Of a stretch of DNA of 64,000 nucleotides, positions 45,319 through 55,571 are shown one piece after another; the stretch's first letter is position 1; each line of letters begins with the position of its first letter. The stretch lies in contig NZ_CP080544.1 in assembly GCF_019551435.1 (NCBI RefSeq), positions 1,054,001-1,118,000 on the forward strand, written 5' to 3'. The notes beneath the pieces are model-generated. The model worked only from the letters and a program-made list of their open reading frames with translations. It was not told the origin of the DNA and ran no database searches. Made by a program: the position numbers and the translations under genes. Source of the stretch: Lysobacter soyae (GTDB lineage: Bacteria > Pseudomonadota > Gammaproteobacteria > Xanthomonadales > Xanthomonadaceae).

Positions 45319-46820
45319 TGCAACTGACCGACCTGCTTGCCCCGCACGCGAGTCGCCTGAAAGCGATCCCGCTTGCGCAGCTGAACTCTAATGATCCCGC
45401 GCGTGCGCGGGATTTCGCGTTGCAGGCCAATGATTTGTATTTGAACTTTGCGCGCCAACGGTGGGATCGCGAGGCATTGGAGGCGTTGTTCGACATCGCG
45501 ACGGCACGCGATGTGTCGGCGCAGTTGAAAGATCTGTTCGACGGCAAGGAAGTCAATCGCACGGAAAAACGCGCGGCGTTGCACACAGCATTGCGTTCGA
45601 ACATTTCCAATGCGCCGGCAGCGCGAGAATCCAACCAATTGGCAAATGCGACATTCGAACGGATGTCGGAAATCGTCGAACGCCTGTCGCGTCCGGATAT
45701 CCACGATGTGGTTAGCTTGGGTATCGGTGGTTCCGATTTGGGACCACGCTTCGTGGTCGACGCATTTGGCAGTCAAACACCGACGCGTGTGCATTTCGTC
45801 TCGAATGCGGATGCGCATGCCGTGGACCGTTGTCTGGCTGCCTTGGATCCGGCCCATACCGCTGTCATCGTCATGTCCAAGTCCTTCGGTACGCAAGAGA
45901 CGCTCTTGAACGCGGGTGTTGCACGCGCGTGGCTAGGCGAATACGCGAACGACCGCATCTACGCCGTGACCAGCCGTCCGGAGGCTGCCATTGAATTCGG
46001 CGTGGCGCCGGCGCATGTGCTGCCCATGTGGGATTGGGTAGGCGGGCGCTATTCGTTGTGGTCCGCGGTGGGTTTGCCGATCGCTCTCGCGCTTGGCATG
46101 TCCGGGTTCAAATCTCTGCTCGACGGCGCTGCAAAAACCGATGCGCTCGTTTACTCAGCACCGTTGCGGGAAAATCCCGCGGTTTGGCACGCGCTTTCCG
46201 TCGTTTGGAACACGAATGCGCTCGGACTCGCCGGTCACGTGGTGGTGCCCTACGACGAACGTTTACGACTTCTGCCGGCGTATTTGCAGCAACTTGTCAT
46301 GGAGAGTCTCGGCAAGTCGACACGCTTTGACGGTCAGAAGATCGTGGACGCAACGTCGCCGGTTTGGTGGGGTTCTGCCGGTACCGATGCGCAACACAGT
46401 TATTTCCAATGCCTGCACCAAGGCAACGCGACATCGAACATCGAACTGATCGGTGTCGTTCACCCCGATCATTCCCATAACGATCAACACAAGGTCGTGC
46501 TCGCCAACCTGTTCGCGCAAAGTGAGGCGTTGGCCAACGGGCACGCTGCCACCGATCCGCACCTCGCGCACGCGGGTGACCGTCCGAATACCTTGATACT
46601 GATGTCGCGCTTGAACCCGGATTCGTTGGGGCAGCTATTGGCCCTTTATGAGCACAGTGTCTTCGTGCAATCGGTAATGTGGGGAATCAATGCCTTCGAC
46701 CAATTCGGCGTCGAACTGGGCAAGCATCTGGCCGCCGGACTCCTTCGCACATGGGACGATGGCGCAGCTGCGCATGACCCGGTCACGCGCGCGTTGATGG
46801 ATGAAATCGGTCGCGACTAG
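45318..46820 (+). CDS. pgi: Glucose-6-phosphate isomerase
   Basis: A 500-residue isomerase of glycolysis and sugar-nucleotide supply. SLGIGGSDLGPRFV, MWDWVGGRYSLWSAVGL and SAGTDAQHSYFQCLHQG are the family signatures. The ATG at 45318 overlaps the panD stop (TGATG). It is shorter than E. coli Pgi (549) but like xanthomonad enzymes. It is the last gene of the pcnB-to-pgi operon and its stop codon lies inside a 16-base palindrome. Confidence 0.97.
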   Translation: MQLTDLLAPHASRLKAIPLAQLNSNDPARARDFALQANDLYLNFARQRWDREALEALFDIATARDVSAQLKDLFDGKEVNRTEKRAALHTALRSNISNAPAARESNQLANATFERMSEIVERLSRPDIHDVVSLGIGGSDLGPRFVVDAFGSQTPTRVHFVSNADAHAVDRCLAALDPAHTAVIVMSKSFGTQETLLNAGVARAWLGEYANDRIYAVTSRPEAAIEFGVAPAHVLPMWDWVGGRYSLWSAVGLPIALALGMSGFKSLLDGAAKTDALVYSAPLRENPAVWHALSVVWNTNALGLAGHVVVPYDERLRLLPAYLQQLVMESLGKSTRFDGQKIVDATSPVWWGSAGTDAQHSYFQCLHQGNATSNIELIGVVHPDHSHNDQHKVVLANLFAQSEALANGHAATDPHLAHAGDRPNTLILMSRLNPDSLGQLLALYEHSVFVQSVMWGINAFDQFGVELGKHLAAGLLRTWDDGAAAHDPVTRALMDEIGRD

Positions 46821-46826
46821 TCGCGA
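46811..46826. repeat. Perfect 16-base palindrome at the pgi stop codon
   Basis: TCGCGACTAGTCGCGA spans the last codons and stop of pgi and ends two bases before the queG stop. It could form a short hairpin in both converging transcripts, but there is no T-run for a classical terminator. Confidence 0.6.
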
Positions 46827-46827
46827 A

Positions 46828-47901
46828 TCAACGGGCCCTTTGCGCATGTCGGCCGAGTGCCCAAAGCACATGCTCGCGAACCAATACATCCGGATCTTCT
46901 TTTGCCGAGTTGAGCGTTGCCAACACGTCCGCGCTGGTTTCTGCGTTGCCGAGCGCGACGGCAATATTTCTTCGCCAACGCTGATGTCCCGAGCGGCGGA
47001 TCGCAGAGCCCTCAGTACGCGCGAGGAATTCGTCTTCGCTCCATTGGAACAACTCGCTCAGCGTCGCCTGATCCAAATTGTTGCGCACCCTGAAATCCGG
47101 TTCGTCGCTGCGTTGCGCAAACTTGTTCCAAGGGCAAATCAGCTGGCAATCATCACAGCCGAAAATCCGGTTGCCGATGGCTTCGCGAAATTCTTCGGCA
47201 ATCGCCCCTTCATGTTCAATTGTCAGATAGCTGATGCAGCGGCGTGCATCCAGCTGCCAGGGCGCGATGATGGCCTGGGTCGGGCAAATATCGATGCACC
47301 TGACGCAAGTACCGCAATGGGCCGTGGCGGGCGGATCGACCGGTAGCGCGATGTCGACGAAAAGTTCTCCCAAGAAAAACCAGGATCCGCCTTCGGCGTC
47401 GATCAAACAAGTGTGTTTGCCGATCCAACCGAGTCCTGCGTTGCGGGCCAACGCCCGCTCCAGTACCGGCGCGGAGTCGACGAAAACCCGGTGGCCGAGC
47501 GGGCCGAGTTCTCCGGCAAGCCAATCCGCCAACTTCTGCAATCGATTGCGCATCAGCTTGTGATAGTCGCGACCCAGTGCATAGCGCGCAACGTAAGCGC
47601 GTTCACTGTCGCGCAAGTTATCCCAGGCGGCATCAGGGTCGCGTCCGTAGTCCAGACCGACCGAAATCACGCAGACCGTGCCCGGCACCAACGCTCCCGG
47701 TGCGATGCGTTTTTCGTGGTTGCGCGCCATCCACGCCATCGTCCCGTGGCGGCCCTCTGCGAGCCAGTCCGTCAAATGGGTCGCATCGGATTCGATGGAC
47801 ACATCGGTGACGCCGAAATGCGTAAACCCGATGGCGTGTGCCTGAATTCGAAGCGCATCCTTCAAATCCTGTCCGGTCGCGTAGGTCGAAATGTCGGGCA
47901 T
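46828..47901 (-). CDS. queG: Epoxyqueuosine reductase
   Basis: A 357-residue cobalamin- and iron-sulfur-dependent enzyme catalysing the last step of queuosine formation in tRNA wobble position 34. Two 4Fe-4S motifs are visible: HCGTCVRCIDICPTQAI and FGCDDCQLICPWNKF; YALGRDYHKLMRNRLQ and LGWIGKHTCLID are family segments. A HEAT-like tail (RWRRNIAVALGN) ends the protein. I prefer ATG 47901 over GTG 47907. It is divergent from tsaE by 58 bases. Confidence 0.96.
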   Translation of the reverse strand: MPDISTYATGQDLKDALRIQAHAIGFTHFGVTDVSIESDATHLTDWLAEGRHGTMAWMARNHEKRIAPGALVPGTVCVISVGLDYGRDPDAAWDNLRDSERAYVARYALGRDYHKLMRNRLQKLADWLAGELGPLGHRVFVDSAPVLERALARNAGLGWIGKHTCLIDAEGGSWFFLGELFVDIALPVDPPATAHCGTCVRCIDICPTQAIIAPWQLDARRCISYLTIEHEGAIAEEFREAIGNRIFGCDDCQLICPWNKFAQRSDEPDFRVRNNLDQATLSELFQWSEDEFLARTEGSAIRRSGHQRWRRNIAVALGNAETSADVLATLNSAKEDPDVLVREHVLWALGRHAQRAR

Positions 47902-47959
47902 GTGCACGTCGGCGAGGTGGGGCGTTTAGAATCCAGATTTGGCCGGATCGGTTTGCAAC

Positions 47960-48457
47960 ATGGTACGCCTTGATGTCTTTTTGCCCAATCCGGAAGCGAC
48001 GGACGCACTGGCATCGTGTGTCGCCCGGACGCAGACGGCGCCGGCAGTCATTTGGCTGAAAGGTGATTTGGGGGCCGGAAAATCCGCGTTTTCCAGGGCC
48101 TATTTGCGATCACTCGGGGTGGCTGGCGCGATCAAGAGTCCGACTTACACGTTGGTGGAACTCTATGACTTGCCTGAAGGCAAACAGGCGGCGCACCTCG
48201 ATTTGTACCGCCTCGCGGGCCCCGACGATCTCGAATTTCTGGGATTGCCGGAACGACAGGCCCTGCACTTGGTGCTGATCGAGTGGCCCGAGCAAGGCGC
48301 GCAGGCATTGGGTGACGCAGATTTGCAGATCACCTTCGCCATGGAGGGCGACGGACGCACAGCGCGCCTTTACGCGAAGAATTCTTCGGCTGCCCAATGG
48401 CTCTCACGCATTGCGGAAGCGATTGCCAAGGTACCGCTGAGGGTGGCTTCTGCCTGA
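47960..48457 (+). CDS. tsaE: tRNA threonylcarbamoyladenosine biosynthesis ATPase TsaE
   Basis: A 165-residue P-loop ATPase needed for t6A37 of ANN-decoding tRNAs, with TsaB and TsaD. Walker A is WLKGDLGAGKSAFSRAYL, and SPTYTLVELYD plus HLDLYRLAGPDDLEFLG are typical. TAGAAT (47927-47932) gives a plausible -10 for a leader of about 25 bases. The following amidase gene repeats the known tsaE-amiB-mutL order of gammaproteobacteria. Confidence 0.95.
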   Translation: MVRLDVFLPNPEATDALASCVARTQTAPAVIWLKGDLGAGKSAFSRAYLRSLGVAGAIKSPTYTLVELYDLPEGKQAAHLDLYRLAGPDDLEFLGLPERQALHLVLIEWPEQGAQALGDADLQITFAMEGDGRTARLYAKNSSAAQWLSRIAEAIAKVPLRVASA

Positions 48458-48541
48458 CTGGCGCTTTAAAAAAAGACCGCATTTTCTTGTAAACATCGGC
48501 TTGGGATGGTTGAATCCCCAAGAGTCTCCAGGGAAGTGCAT

Positions 48542-49846
48542 GTGCTTTTGAAATGGATCGTGGGCGTCAGTTGCGCGCTGTTCTGTGCGATGCCGCTTTA
48601 CGCAGGCGAGGTCTCGCAAGTGCGCTTGTCGCAAACGCCGACGGGTACACAAGCAGAAATCACCCTCACAGAAAATGCGGATTACACATTCATTGAATTG
48701 AAGGATCCTGCACGTCTGGTGGTCGACTTCAAAGACACCACGGTGTCGGCGCGCGCCCGCATTCCTTCCGGCAAAGGCGTTATCACCACCATTCGTACCG
48801 GTGCGCCGAGTCCCGATGTGGCGCGCATCGTGTTCGACTTGTCCGAAAGCGTTACGCCGCTCAATGCCCGCTTCGAGACCCGCGCAGGAAAGCGCGTGCT
48901 CGTGTTCGACCTGCCGGGCGACGAAGACACCCCGGCCGTTGCCGTGAAACCGCCGCCGGAAGCCATGCCGACGGTCAAACCCGCGGGCCCCATCGTGGGC
49001 ATTGCGACCGGGGAACCGTCAACAAGCGCCGTCGACGCGACGCCGCCCAAAAATACAACACCGACCGTGCAGGCACCGGTACGCACCGTGGCCGACGTGG
49101 CCAAGCGGGCTGGCGGGCGTCCGCTATTGATCGCGATTGATGCCGGCCACGGCGGACAGGACACGGGCGCACGCGGTGCTTCCGGCAGCATGGAAAAGCA
49201 CATCACATTGGCGGTTGCCAAGAAGTTGGCGGCGCAAATCAACGCGACGCCGGGTATGCGTGCCTATTTGACCCGCGATTCTGATTTCTTCATTCCTTTG
49301 GCGCAACGGTATCAACGTGCCCGCGCCAAGAAGGCGGATATGTTTGTCTCAGTGCACGCGGATGCGTTCACCAGTCCGTCGGCAAGCGGATCGTCGGTAT
49401 TCGTTCTGTCGCGGCGCGGCGCTTCGTCACAAGCCGCGCGATGGCTCGCGGATCAGGAAAATGCCGCCGATCTGGTGGGCGGTGTGCGCCTCAAAGACAA
49501 AGACAATTCCTTGGCATCGGTGTTGTTGGATCTCTCGCAAAGCGCCACGCAACGCGCTTCCGAAGAGATCGGCGCACAGGTGCTGCGCGGCCTGAAAGAT
49601 CTCGGCAAGACCCATAAGGGCGAGATTGAACGGGCCAATTTCGTCGTGCTGCGCTCCCCGGATGTGCCTTCGATCCTGGTTGAGACGGCTTTCATCAGCA
49701 ATCCGGAGGAAGAACGCCGTTTGTTGAATCCTGCCTATCAGGAGCAACTCGCACGTGCGGTGTTGAATGGCATTCACACCTACTTCAAGCGCCAACCACC
49801 CCCGGGAACACAGTACGCTTCGATTTACGGCGACGGTCGTCGCTGA
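48542..49846 (+). CDS. amiC: N-acetylmuramoyl-L-alanine amidase with AMIN domain
   Basis: A 434-residue periplasmic amidase that cuts the stem peptide from MurNAc during daughter cell separation. A signal peptide ([19 protein letters not shown]) leads to an AMIN domain (about 30-125), a Pro/Thr-rich linker and the Amidase_3 catalytic domain with zinc ligands in [14 protein letters not shown], the Glu after [19 protein letters not shown], and [12 protein letters not shown] chose GTG 48542, with AGGGA seven bases before; an ATG at 48506 sits in the loop of a hairpin (48500-48505 with 48517-48522). amiC or amiB naming is not settled. Confidence 0.9.
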   Translation: MLLKWIVGVSCALFCAMPLYAGEVSQVRLSQTPTGTQAEITLTENADYTFIELKDPARLVVDFKDTTVSARARIPSGKGVITTIRTGAPSPDVARIVFDLSESVTPLNARFETRAGKRVLVFDLPGDEDTPAVAVKPPPEAMPTVKPAGPIVGIATGEPSTSAVDATPPKNTTPTVQAPVRTVADVAKRAGGRPLLIAIDAGHGGQDTGARGASGSMEKHITLAVAKKLAAQINATPGMRAYLTRDSDFFIPLAQRYQRARAKKADMFVSVHADAFTSPSASGSSVFVLSRRGASSQAARWLADQENAADLVGGVRLKDKDNSLASVLLDLSQSATQRASEEIGAQVLRGLKDLGKTHKGEIERANFVVLRSPDVPSILVETAFISNPEEERRLLNPAYQEQLARAVLNGIHTYFKRQPPPGTQYASIYGDGRR

Positions 49847-49859
49847 AAAGGAGCCGGGT

Positions 49860-51626
49860 GTGCAGGTAATCCATGTCTTGCCGGAAACGCTGGCAAATCA
49901 AATTGCCGCGGGTGAGGTGGTCGAACGTCCGTCCTCTGTCGTCAAAGAACTGGTCGAAAATGCCTTGGACGCGGGTGCCACGCGCGTTGACATTGAATTG
50001 GTCGAAGGCGGCGTGCGATTGATCCGGATCCGCGACAATGGCATGGGCATGTCGCAGGCGGATCTGAGGCTTTCGGTACAACGGCATGCGACCAGCAAGA
50101 TCACCTCGCTCGATGACTTGGAAGCCGTCCAGACCTTGGGTTTCCGCGGTGAAGCCTTGCCCTCAATTGCTTCGGTCAGCCGATTTATCGTGACCTCTTC
50201 GCAAGCGGAAGATGGACGCGGGTTTCAATTGACCGTTGACGGCGGAAACGTCGGAGACGTAACACCGGCACCGCATGCGCGTGGTACCACCATTGAAGTG
50301 CACGATTTGTTCTTCAATACACCGGCGCGACGCAAGTTTCTGCGTGCTGAGCGAACCGAGTTCGGCCATATCGAAGATTGGTTGCGCACATTGGCGCTTT
50401 CACGGCCGGACGTCGAGCTGCGAATCTCGCACAATGGCAAAGCCGTTCGGCGCTACAAACAAGAATTGGATGCGAACGAGACGCGCAACGCGCGCATCAT
50501 CGACACGCTTGGCGCGGATTTTTTCGCGCAACGATTGCCCGTTGATGACGAGATGGGCGGTATACGTGTCGCCGGTTGGATCGCCAAGCCGACCTACAAT
50601 CGTGCCTCGACGGACCAGCAATATCTTTATGTCAATGGACGCTGCGTCCGCGACAAAACCATTTCCCATGCCATCCGCCAAGCGTTTGCGGATGTCTTGT
50701 TTCACGGACGTCATCCGGCGTATGTGATTTTCGTGGATATCGATCCGAAGCGGGTCGACGTCAATGTCCACCCGGCCAAACATGAAGTTCGCTTCCGCGA
50801 TTCCCGCGCAGTGCATGAGGTGGTTTACCGTGTTTTGAGCAACGCTTTGTCGCAGACGCGTGCGGGGAGCGCGAAAACCGTCAACGTCGCGGGGTACTCA
50901 CCGCCCCAGGCAATCGGTCTGGGATTGCGTTTGGACGATATGCGTGCGGCCTATCAGGGGCTATATGGTCCGGCGGTAGATGCGTCACAAACGGCGCCGC
51001 GCTTCGAACACGCACCTATGGCCGAGGTGCAACCCGGCGAGGTGCCGCCTCTGGGTTTTGCCCTGGCACAACTGCATGGCGTGTTCATCCTCGCGCAGAA
51101 CGCGCAAGGATTGGTCGTGGTCGATATGCACGCCGCGCATGAGCGCATCCAGTACGAACGTTTGAAACTCGCACACGACGCCGAAGGTATTGTTCGTCAG
51201 CCTTTGTTGGTGCCGGTGTCCATGTCTGTGGGTGAGCGCGAAGCGGACGTCGTCGAAGCGGAAGCCGATTCGTTGCAAGCGCTCGGATTTGAGCTGGTGC
51301 GCGTTTCGCCATCTGCCATCCAAATTCGCGCGGTGCCGAATGTACTGGCGCAAGGCGATGTGGAAAGCCTGGTGCGTGATGTCTTGAGCGATCTGCGGCA
51401 GCACAGCAATTCCCGCAAAGTCGAAGAAGCACGGGATGAGTTGTTGGCCACGATGGCCTGCCATGGCGCCGTGCGCGCCAATCGCCGATTGACCATTGAC
51501 GAAATGAACGCGTTGCTGCGACAAATGGAAGAGACCGAACGCTCGGGTCAGTGCAATCACGGCCGGCCGACATGGACGCAGTTCGGTCTGTCGGACATGG
51601 ACAAATGGTTCTTACGGGGGAGATGA
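49860..51626 (+). CDS. mutL: DNA mismatch repair protein MutL, endonuclease type
   Basis: A 588-residue MutL. The GHKL ATPase part has [28 protein letters not shown] and [12 protein letters not shown]. The C-terminal part carries [12 protein letters not shown] (about residues 422-433), fitting the nuclease motif DxHAx2Ex4E with Met in place of Gln as in Pseudomonas MutL, and ends with [13 protein letters not shown] and [10 protein letters not shown]. This predicts a nicking MutL that works without MutH. GTG 49860 is preceded by AAGGAG, 13 bases after the amidase stop. Confidence 0.96.
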   Translation: MQVIHVLPETLANQIAAGEVVERPSSVVKELVENALDAGATRVDIELVEGGVRLIRIRDNGMGMSQADLRLSVQRHATSKITSLDDLEAVQTLGFRGEALPSIASVSRFIVTSSQAEDGRGFQLTVDGGNVGDVTPAPHARGTTIEVHDLFFNTPARRKFLRAERTEFGHIEDWLRTLALSRPDVELRISHNGKAVRRYKQELDANETRNARIIDTLGADFFAQRLPVDDEMGGIRVAGWIAKPTYNRASTDQQYLYVNGRCVRDKTISHAIRQAFADVLFHGRHPAYVIFVDIDPKRVDVNVHPAKHEVRFRDSRAVHEVVYRVLSNALSQTRAGSAKTVNVAGYSPPQAIGLGLRLDDMRAAYQGLYGPAVDASQTAPRFEHAPMAEVQPGEVPPLGFALAQLHGVFILAQNAQGLVVVDMHAAHERIQYERLKLAHDAEGIVRQPLLVPVSMSVGEREADVVEAEADSLQALGFELVRVSPSAIQIRAVPNVLAQGDVESLVRDVLSDLRQHSNSRKVEEARDELLATMACHGAVRANRRLTIDEMNALLRQMEETERSGQCNHGRPTWTQFGLSDMDKWFLRGR

Positions 51627-51627
51627 C

Positions 51628-52566
51628 ATGTTTTTGAAGATTGCAGCAGCAGGCATGGCCATGGTGCTGGCGTCGGGCGTTGCCTTCGCCGACACCCAGA
51701 AAGTCGACAAACCGTTCCTCTGGAAGGCTTGCGATAGTGATAGTTGTGTCTATCTGCTCGGCACCTTTCATGCCCTGAAAAAACAAGACACGCGTATCGC
51801 GCCCGAAGTGGCGTCCGCCCAGGCGCAAAGTGACCGGTTTTTCTTCGAGGTGGATCCGGCTGAGACCAAAGATCCGATGCGTGCGGGGATGGCATTCCTC
51901 GAAGCGGCGATCCGCACGGACGGCAGTCGCCTGGATGACGATTTGACACCCGCGCTACAGCGCAAACTGCGTGCGGTGTTGGACAAGCACGGTCAGAAGA
52001 GCGAAGTGCTCGCACTACTCAACGGGGAAGGGCGTCAGCAGCTGGAGGTCTGGTACGTCGCGCTTTTGCTGACGCTTTCGGGTGTGGAGAAAGGCGAATT
52101 GGATCCGGAATACGGTCTCGACAAGCAAATGGAAGGGCGCTTAAGCGCCACAGATGCGTCCGTCCAGGGTATGGAGTCCATGCAAGATCAAATCGATGTG
52201 TTTGACGCCTTGGGCAAGAAAGCACAGATCCAACTGTTGGAGGAGTCCTTGGATTCCTTTGAGAAAGGACCTGCGGTCTTCGCGAAATTGCGGAATACTT
52301 GGCTGGCAGGCGACGAGCGCGCGGCATGGACCGAGCTCGGGTCGACTACCAAGAAGAACTATCCCGAGCTTTACCAGCGCATCCAGACCGACCGCAATAC
52401 CCTTTGGGTACAAAAAATTGAGAACACCATGGCGGAGATGAAATCCGGCAATGCCATGGTGATTGTCGGTACGCTGCATTTGTTGGGCGATGACAGCGTG
52501 ATCGCCATGTTGAAGCGCAACGGTCATACCGTTGAACGGGTGTGCGCGGCCTGTAACTTACGCTGA
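51628..52566 (+). CDS. TraB/GumN family protein, secreted
   Basis: A 312-residue protein with a signal peptide ([20 protein letters not shown]) and the TraB/GumN fold. The two GxxH motifs are in [10 protein letters not shown] near the start and [11 protein letters not shown] near the end, with conserved acidic residues in [10 protein letters not shown]. Members are thought to be metal-dependent proteases or hydrolases of the Tiki-like group; substrate unknown. CVYLLG and VERVCAACN contain cysteine pairs that could form disulfides. It begins one base after mutL and its end overlaps the RnfB-like gene by nine bases on the opposite strand. Confidence 0.87.
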   Translation: MFLKIAAAGMAMVLASGVAFADTQKVDKPFLWKACDSDSCVYLLGTFHALKKQDTRIAPEVASAQAQSDRFFFEVDPAETKDPMRAGMAFLEAAIRTDGSRLDDDLTPALQRKLRAVLDKHGQKSEVLALLNGEGRQQLEVWYVALLLTLSGVEKGELDPEYGLDKQMEGRLSATDASVQGMESMQDQIDVFDALGKKAQIQLLEESLDSFEKGPAVFAKLRNTWLAGDERAAWTELGSTTKKNYPELYQRIQTDRNTLWVQKIENTMAEMKSGNAMVIVGTLHLLGDDSVIAMLKRNGHTVERVCAACNLR

Positions 52567-52989
52567 TGCGTCGCTAACGACAATACAGTCCACCGGGCAG
52601 GCCGGGATACAGAGCTCGCAACCGGTACACAGCGGCTCGATTACCACGTGCATCAGCTTTGCAGCGCCGATGATCGCATCGACGGGACACGCGCTGATGC
52701 ATTTTGTACAGCCGATGCAGTCCGCTTCAACGATGCGGACCTTCAGTGAAGGGTCGTGCTTCCCACGACTCCGGTCATAGGGCTTGAAGGGTTTGCCCAA
52801 GAGCTTCGCCAGCGCTGCAGCGCCGGCGTCGCCGCCGGGTGGGCAATGATCAATGCCGGCCTCGCCAACTGCCAAAGCTTCCGCATAGGGACGACATGCG
52901 GGAAATCCGCATTGTCCGCACTGCGTTTGCGGCAACAGTCGATCGATACGCTCGACAAGATTCGTCGGGCTGTGCAGGCTCCCGGACAC
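52558..52989 (-). CDS. RnfB-like iron-sulfur protein without membrane anchor
   Basis: A 143-residue ferredoxin-like protein. [21 protein letters not shown] plus a downstream HCPPGG form the RnfB-type 4Fe-4S site, followed by two 4Fe-4S ferredoxin motifs ([16 protein letters not shown] and [16 protein letters not shown]). It matches RnfB/RsxB from the first cluster onward but lacks the N-terminal membrane helix (E. coli RsxB 192 residues), and no other rnf genes are near. So it is a soluble electron carrier, partner unknown. GTG 52989 lies three bases after the metG stop. Confidence 0.88.
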   Translation of the reverse strand: MSGSLHSPTNLVERIDRLLPQTQCGQCGFPACRPYAEALAVGEAGIDHCPPGGDAGAAALAKLLGKPFKPYDRSRGKHDPSLKVRIVEADCIGCTKCISACPVDAIIGAAKLMHVVIEPLCTGCELCIPACPVDCIVVSDASA

Positions 52990-52992
52990 GGC

Positions 52993-55044
52993 TTAACGGA
53001 CAGGCATGCCCGGCTCGGCACCGCTATCCGCGTCAAGCAGGAAGAGATCGCCGCCATCGTTGCCCGCCGACAAAATCATGCCCTCGCTGAGACCGAAACG
53101 CATTTTTCTCGGTGCCAAATTCGCGATGAAGACAACATTGCGACCGACGAGGGCGTCGGGTGTCTGATAAGACGCGCGAATACCCGAAAAAATTTGGCGT
53201 GTGCCGAGCGGCCCGGCGTCCAATTCGAATCGAAGCAACTTGTCCGAGCCGTCAACGAATGCACATTGCGTGACCCGGCCAATTCGCAGATCGAGCTTGG
53301 CAAAGTCGTCGATACCGATATAGGCCACGTCTTCCGACTGTTTGACAACGGCGGCAGGTGCTACAGCCGCCGGTGCTGCGGCGACCGGTGCATTCAATGT
53401 TTCCTTGCTGGCGTCGATCATGCCTTCAATTTCCTTGCTGTCGATGCGGGTAAATAGCGGTTGGTAATCACGGATTCGATGCGCCAGAAGCGGTGTATCG
53501 CAATCGTGCCAGGTGTTCATCGGGGCGTTGAAGAACTCGCCGACACGGAATGCCGTCTCGGGTAGGACCGGGGCCAATGCCAAGGCGATCACGCGGAACA
53601 AATTCAAGCCTTGGGTGCAAACCGTCTGCAAGCGCGCTTCTTCGCCTTCTTGTTTGGCGATCACCCACGGTTTTTGCTCATCTATGTAGCGGTTCGCATC
53701 GTCGGCCATTGCCATGACGACACGCAGCACTTCCGCCGCATTGTTCGACGCATAGGCGGATTGAATAGCAGGCAAGCGGGAGACAAAGCCTGCGTACATG
53801 GCTGCGTCATCCAGCGCCGGTGCCAAATTGCCCTCAAAGCGTTTGTTGATGAATCCTGCGCAGCGGCTGGCGAGATTGACAAATTTTCCGACGATGTCGC
53901 TGTTCACCCGACTGGTGAAGTCCGACAAATTGAGATCGAGATCATCCACGCTGCCTGCGGTTTTGCTGGCGAAGTAATAACGCAGGGCTTCGGGCGCCAG
54001 CCCATGGTCCAAAAACGTGCGTGCTTTGATGAAGGTGCCGCGCGACTTTGACATTTTCGCGCCATCGACGGTCAGATAGCCGTTGACGTGCAAGCGGTCG
54101 GGGGTTTTCAGTCCGGCGCCTTCCAACACAGACGGCCAAAACAAGCCGTGGAAATTGACGATGTCCTTGCCGATGAAGTGATGCAGTTCGTGTTCGGACT
54201 CGGGCGCGATCCATGCATCGAAATCGATGCCGCGCTTTTCGCACAATGCCTGGAAGCTCGAGAGATAACCGATCGGCGCGTCCAGCCAGACATAGAAGTA
54301 CTTGCCGGGTGCGCCCGGAATGCCGAAGCCGAAGTAGGGGGCATCTCGCGAAATGTCCCATGCGCGCAACCCGCCGTCCATATTGAGCCACTCTTGCAGT
54401 TTGGCTTTGACCGGGCCGACAGCCACATCTCCTGCCATCCAGTGACGCAAGAAGGTATCGAAGTGTCCCAGCTCGAAGAAATAGTGTTCGCTGTCCTTCA
54501 TTACGGGCGTCGCGCCTGACAGCACAGACCTCGGGTCGATCAAATCGGTGGGCGCATAGGTCGCACCACAGTTCTCACAGTTGTCGCCGTATTGATCGGC
54601 GGTGCCGCATTTCGGGCAGGTTCCTTTGACGTAGCGATCGGGCAGGAACATGCCGCGCTCGGGATCGTACAACTGCGAAATCGTGCGCGATGCGATATGG
54701 CCTTTCTCTTTCAATACCGAATAAATGCGTTCCACCAGCGCGCGGTTGCGCGGTGAATTCGTCGAGTCGTAATGATCGAACGCGACACTGAAATCCTCGA
54801 AATCGGTTTCGTGTCCGGCTTGGATGTCGGCAATGAACTGCTCAGGTGCGACGCCCGCTTTCTCGGCGGCGAGCATTATCGGCGTGCCGTGGGTATCGTC
54901 AGCGCAAACAAAATGCGTTTCGTTGCCGGCCATGCGTTGGGCGCGCACCCAGATGTCGGCTTGGATGTAGCCCACCAAATGGCCCAGATGGAGCGGGCCG
55001 TTGGCATAGGGCAGCGCACAGGTGACGAGTTGTTTCGAAGGCAT
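52993..55044 (-). CDS. metG: Methionyl-tRNA synthetase
   Basis: A 683-residue class I synthetase charging tRNA-Met. HIGH is present as PLHLGHLVGYIQAD near residue 18, a zinc knuckle in GTCPKCGTADQYGDNCENCG, KMSKS in GAKMSKSRGTF near residue 331, and a C-terminal tRNA-binding/dimerisation domain (about 580-683) after an Ala/Pro linker. Length is close to E. coli MetG (677). A GATAAT -10-like hexamer lies on the minus strand at 55071-55076. Confidence 0.98.
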   Translation of the reverse strand: MPSKQLVTCALPYANGPLHLGHLVGYIQADIWVRAQRMAGNETHFVCADDTHGTPIMLAAEKAGVAPEQFIADIQAGHETDFEDFSVAFDHYDSTNSPRNRALVERIYSVLKEKGHIASRTISQLYDPERGMFLPDRYVKGTCPKCGTADQYGDNCENCGATYAPTDLIDPRSVLSGATPVMKDSEHYFFELGHFDTFLRHWMAGDVAVGPVKAKLQEWLNMDGGLRAWDISRDAPYFGFGIPGAPGKYFYVWLDAPIGYLSSFQALCEKRGIDFDAWIAPESEHELHHFIGKDIVNFHGLFWPSVLEGAGLKTPDRLHVNGYLTVDGAKMSKSRGTFIKARTFLDHGLAPEALRYYFASKTAGSVDDLDLNLSDFTSRVNSDIVGKFVNLASRCAGFINKRFEGNLAPALDDAAMYAGFVSRLPAIQSAYASNNAAEVLRVVMAMADDANRYIDEQKPWVIAKQEGEEARLQTVCTQGLNLFRVIALALAPVLPETAFRVGEFFNAPMNTWHDCDTPLLAHRIRDYQPLFTRIDSKEIEGMIDASKETLNAPVAAAPAAVAPAAVVKQSEDVAYIGIDDFAKLDLRIGRVTQCAFVDGSDKLLRFELDAGPLGTRQIFSGIRASYQTPDALVGRNVVFIANLAPRKMRFGLSEGMILSAGNDGGDLFLLDADSGAEPGMPVR

Positions 55045-55083
55045 ATGCGGCGGAATCGAGCAAAAAACGGATTATCGCATGGC

Positions 55084-55113
55084 AAAAAAAAGGGCCCGCA
55101 ATGGGGCCCTTTT
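55084..55113 (-). terminator. Rho-independent terminator after the DUF2147 gene
   Basis: On the minus strand a ten-base stem (55113-55104 with 55097-55088, core GGGCCC) with a six-base loop is followed by a run of T residues (complement of A at 55084-55091). It separates the DUF2147 gene from metG. Confidence 0.9.
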
Positions 55114-55136
55114 CCAATCCCGGTCTGTACCGTGGA

Positions 55137-55571
55137 TCAGTGGTGCTTGACCCAGGTGGCCGTGCGGCAAAAAATCGCCTTGCAGCCGGTCACAGCGAGC
55201 TTCTTGCCGCCGTCCGTGACTTTGATGGATTTCGCACGGAAGCTATCGCCGGAGGAGGGCTTGAAGCCGTTGCCGTCGCCGTAGCTGCCATCTTTCTGAG
55301 CCTTCAAATTCCACAGAACGACGACACCCTCGATCGGGCGACCCTTGTCCTTGCCCTTGCAGGTGGTGCAAGTGGCAGGCGCCGCAATGTTTTCGACGAT
55401 CTTGGCGGCGAGCGTGCCGTTTGCGGCCTTGTACACCTCAACCACGGTCATGGGTTTGCCGGATTCATCGTCGAGCGTTGTCCACTTGCCGATCGGCGAA
55501 GCGGTATCGGCCATGGCGGCAAGCGGCGACAAAGCCAACATGAGAATCGCAGTCTTGAAAATTGTGCGCAT
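55137..55571 (-). CDS. DUF2147 family secreted protein
   Basis: A 144-residue protein with a signal peptide (MRTIFKTAILMLALSPLAAMA) and a small domain of the DUF2147 family: SPIGKWTTLDDESGKPM, APATCTTCKGKDKGRPIEG with a CxxC pair, then a beta-rich end LAVTGCKAIFCRTATWVK. Function unknown; the periplasm is the likely site. The ATG at 55571 gives the signal peptide; the longer upstream frame is rejected. It is transcribed alone, divergent from mrp and followed by its own terminator. Confidence 0.87.
   Translation of the reverse strand: MRTIFKTAILMLALSPLAAMADTASPIGKWTTLDDESGKPMTVVEVYKAANGTLAAKIVENIAAPATCTTCKGKDKGRPIEGVVVLWNLKAQKDGSYGDGNGFKPSSGDSFRAKSIKVTDGGKKLAVTGCKAIFCRTATWVKHH

Noticed and set aside
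51628-52566. Xanthan (gum) biosynthesis gene gumN and a gum cluster
   Set aside because: Only the TraB/GumN family fold is shared; no gumB-M genes are nearby and the family is common outside gum clusters.
52558-52989. Part of an rnf electron-transport operon
   Set aside because: No rnfA, C, D, E or G gene is present and the protein lacks the membrane helix.
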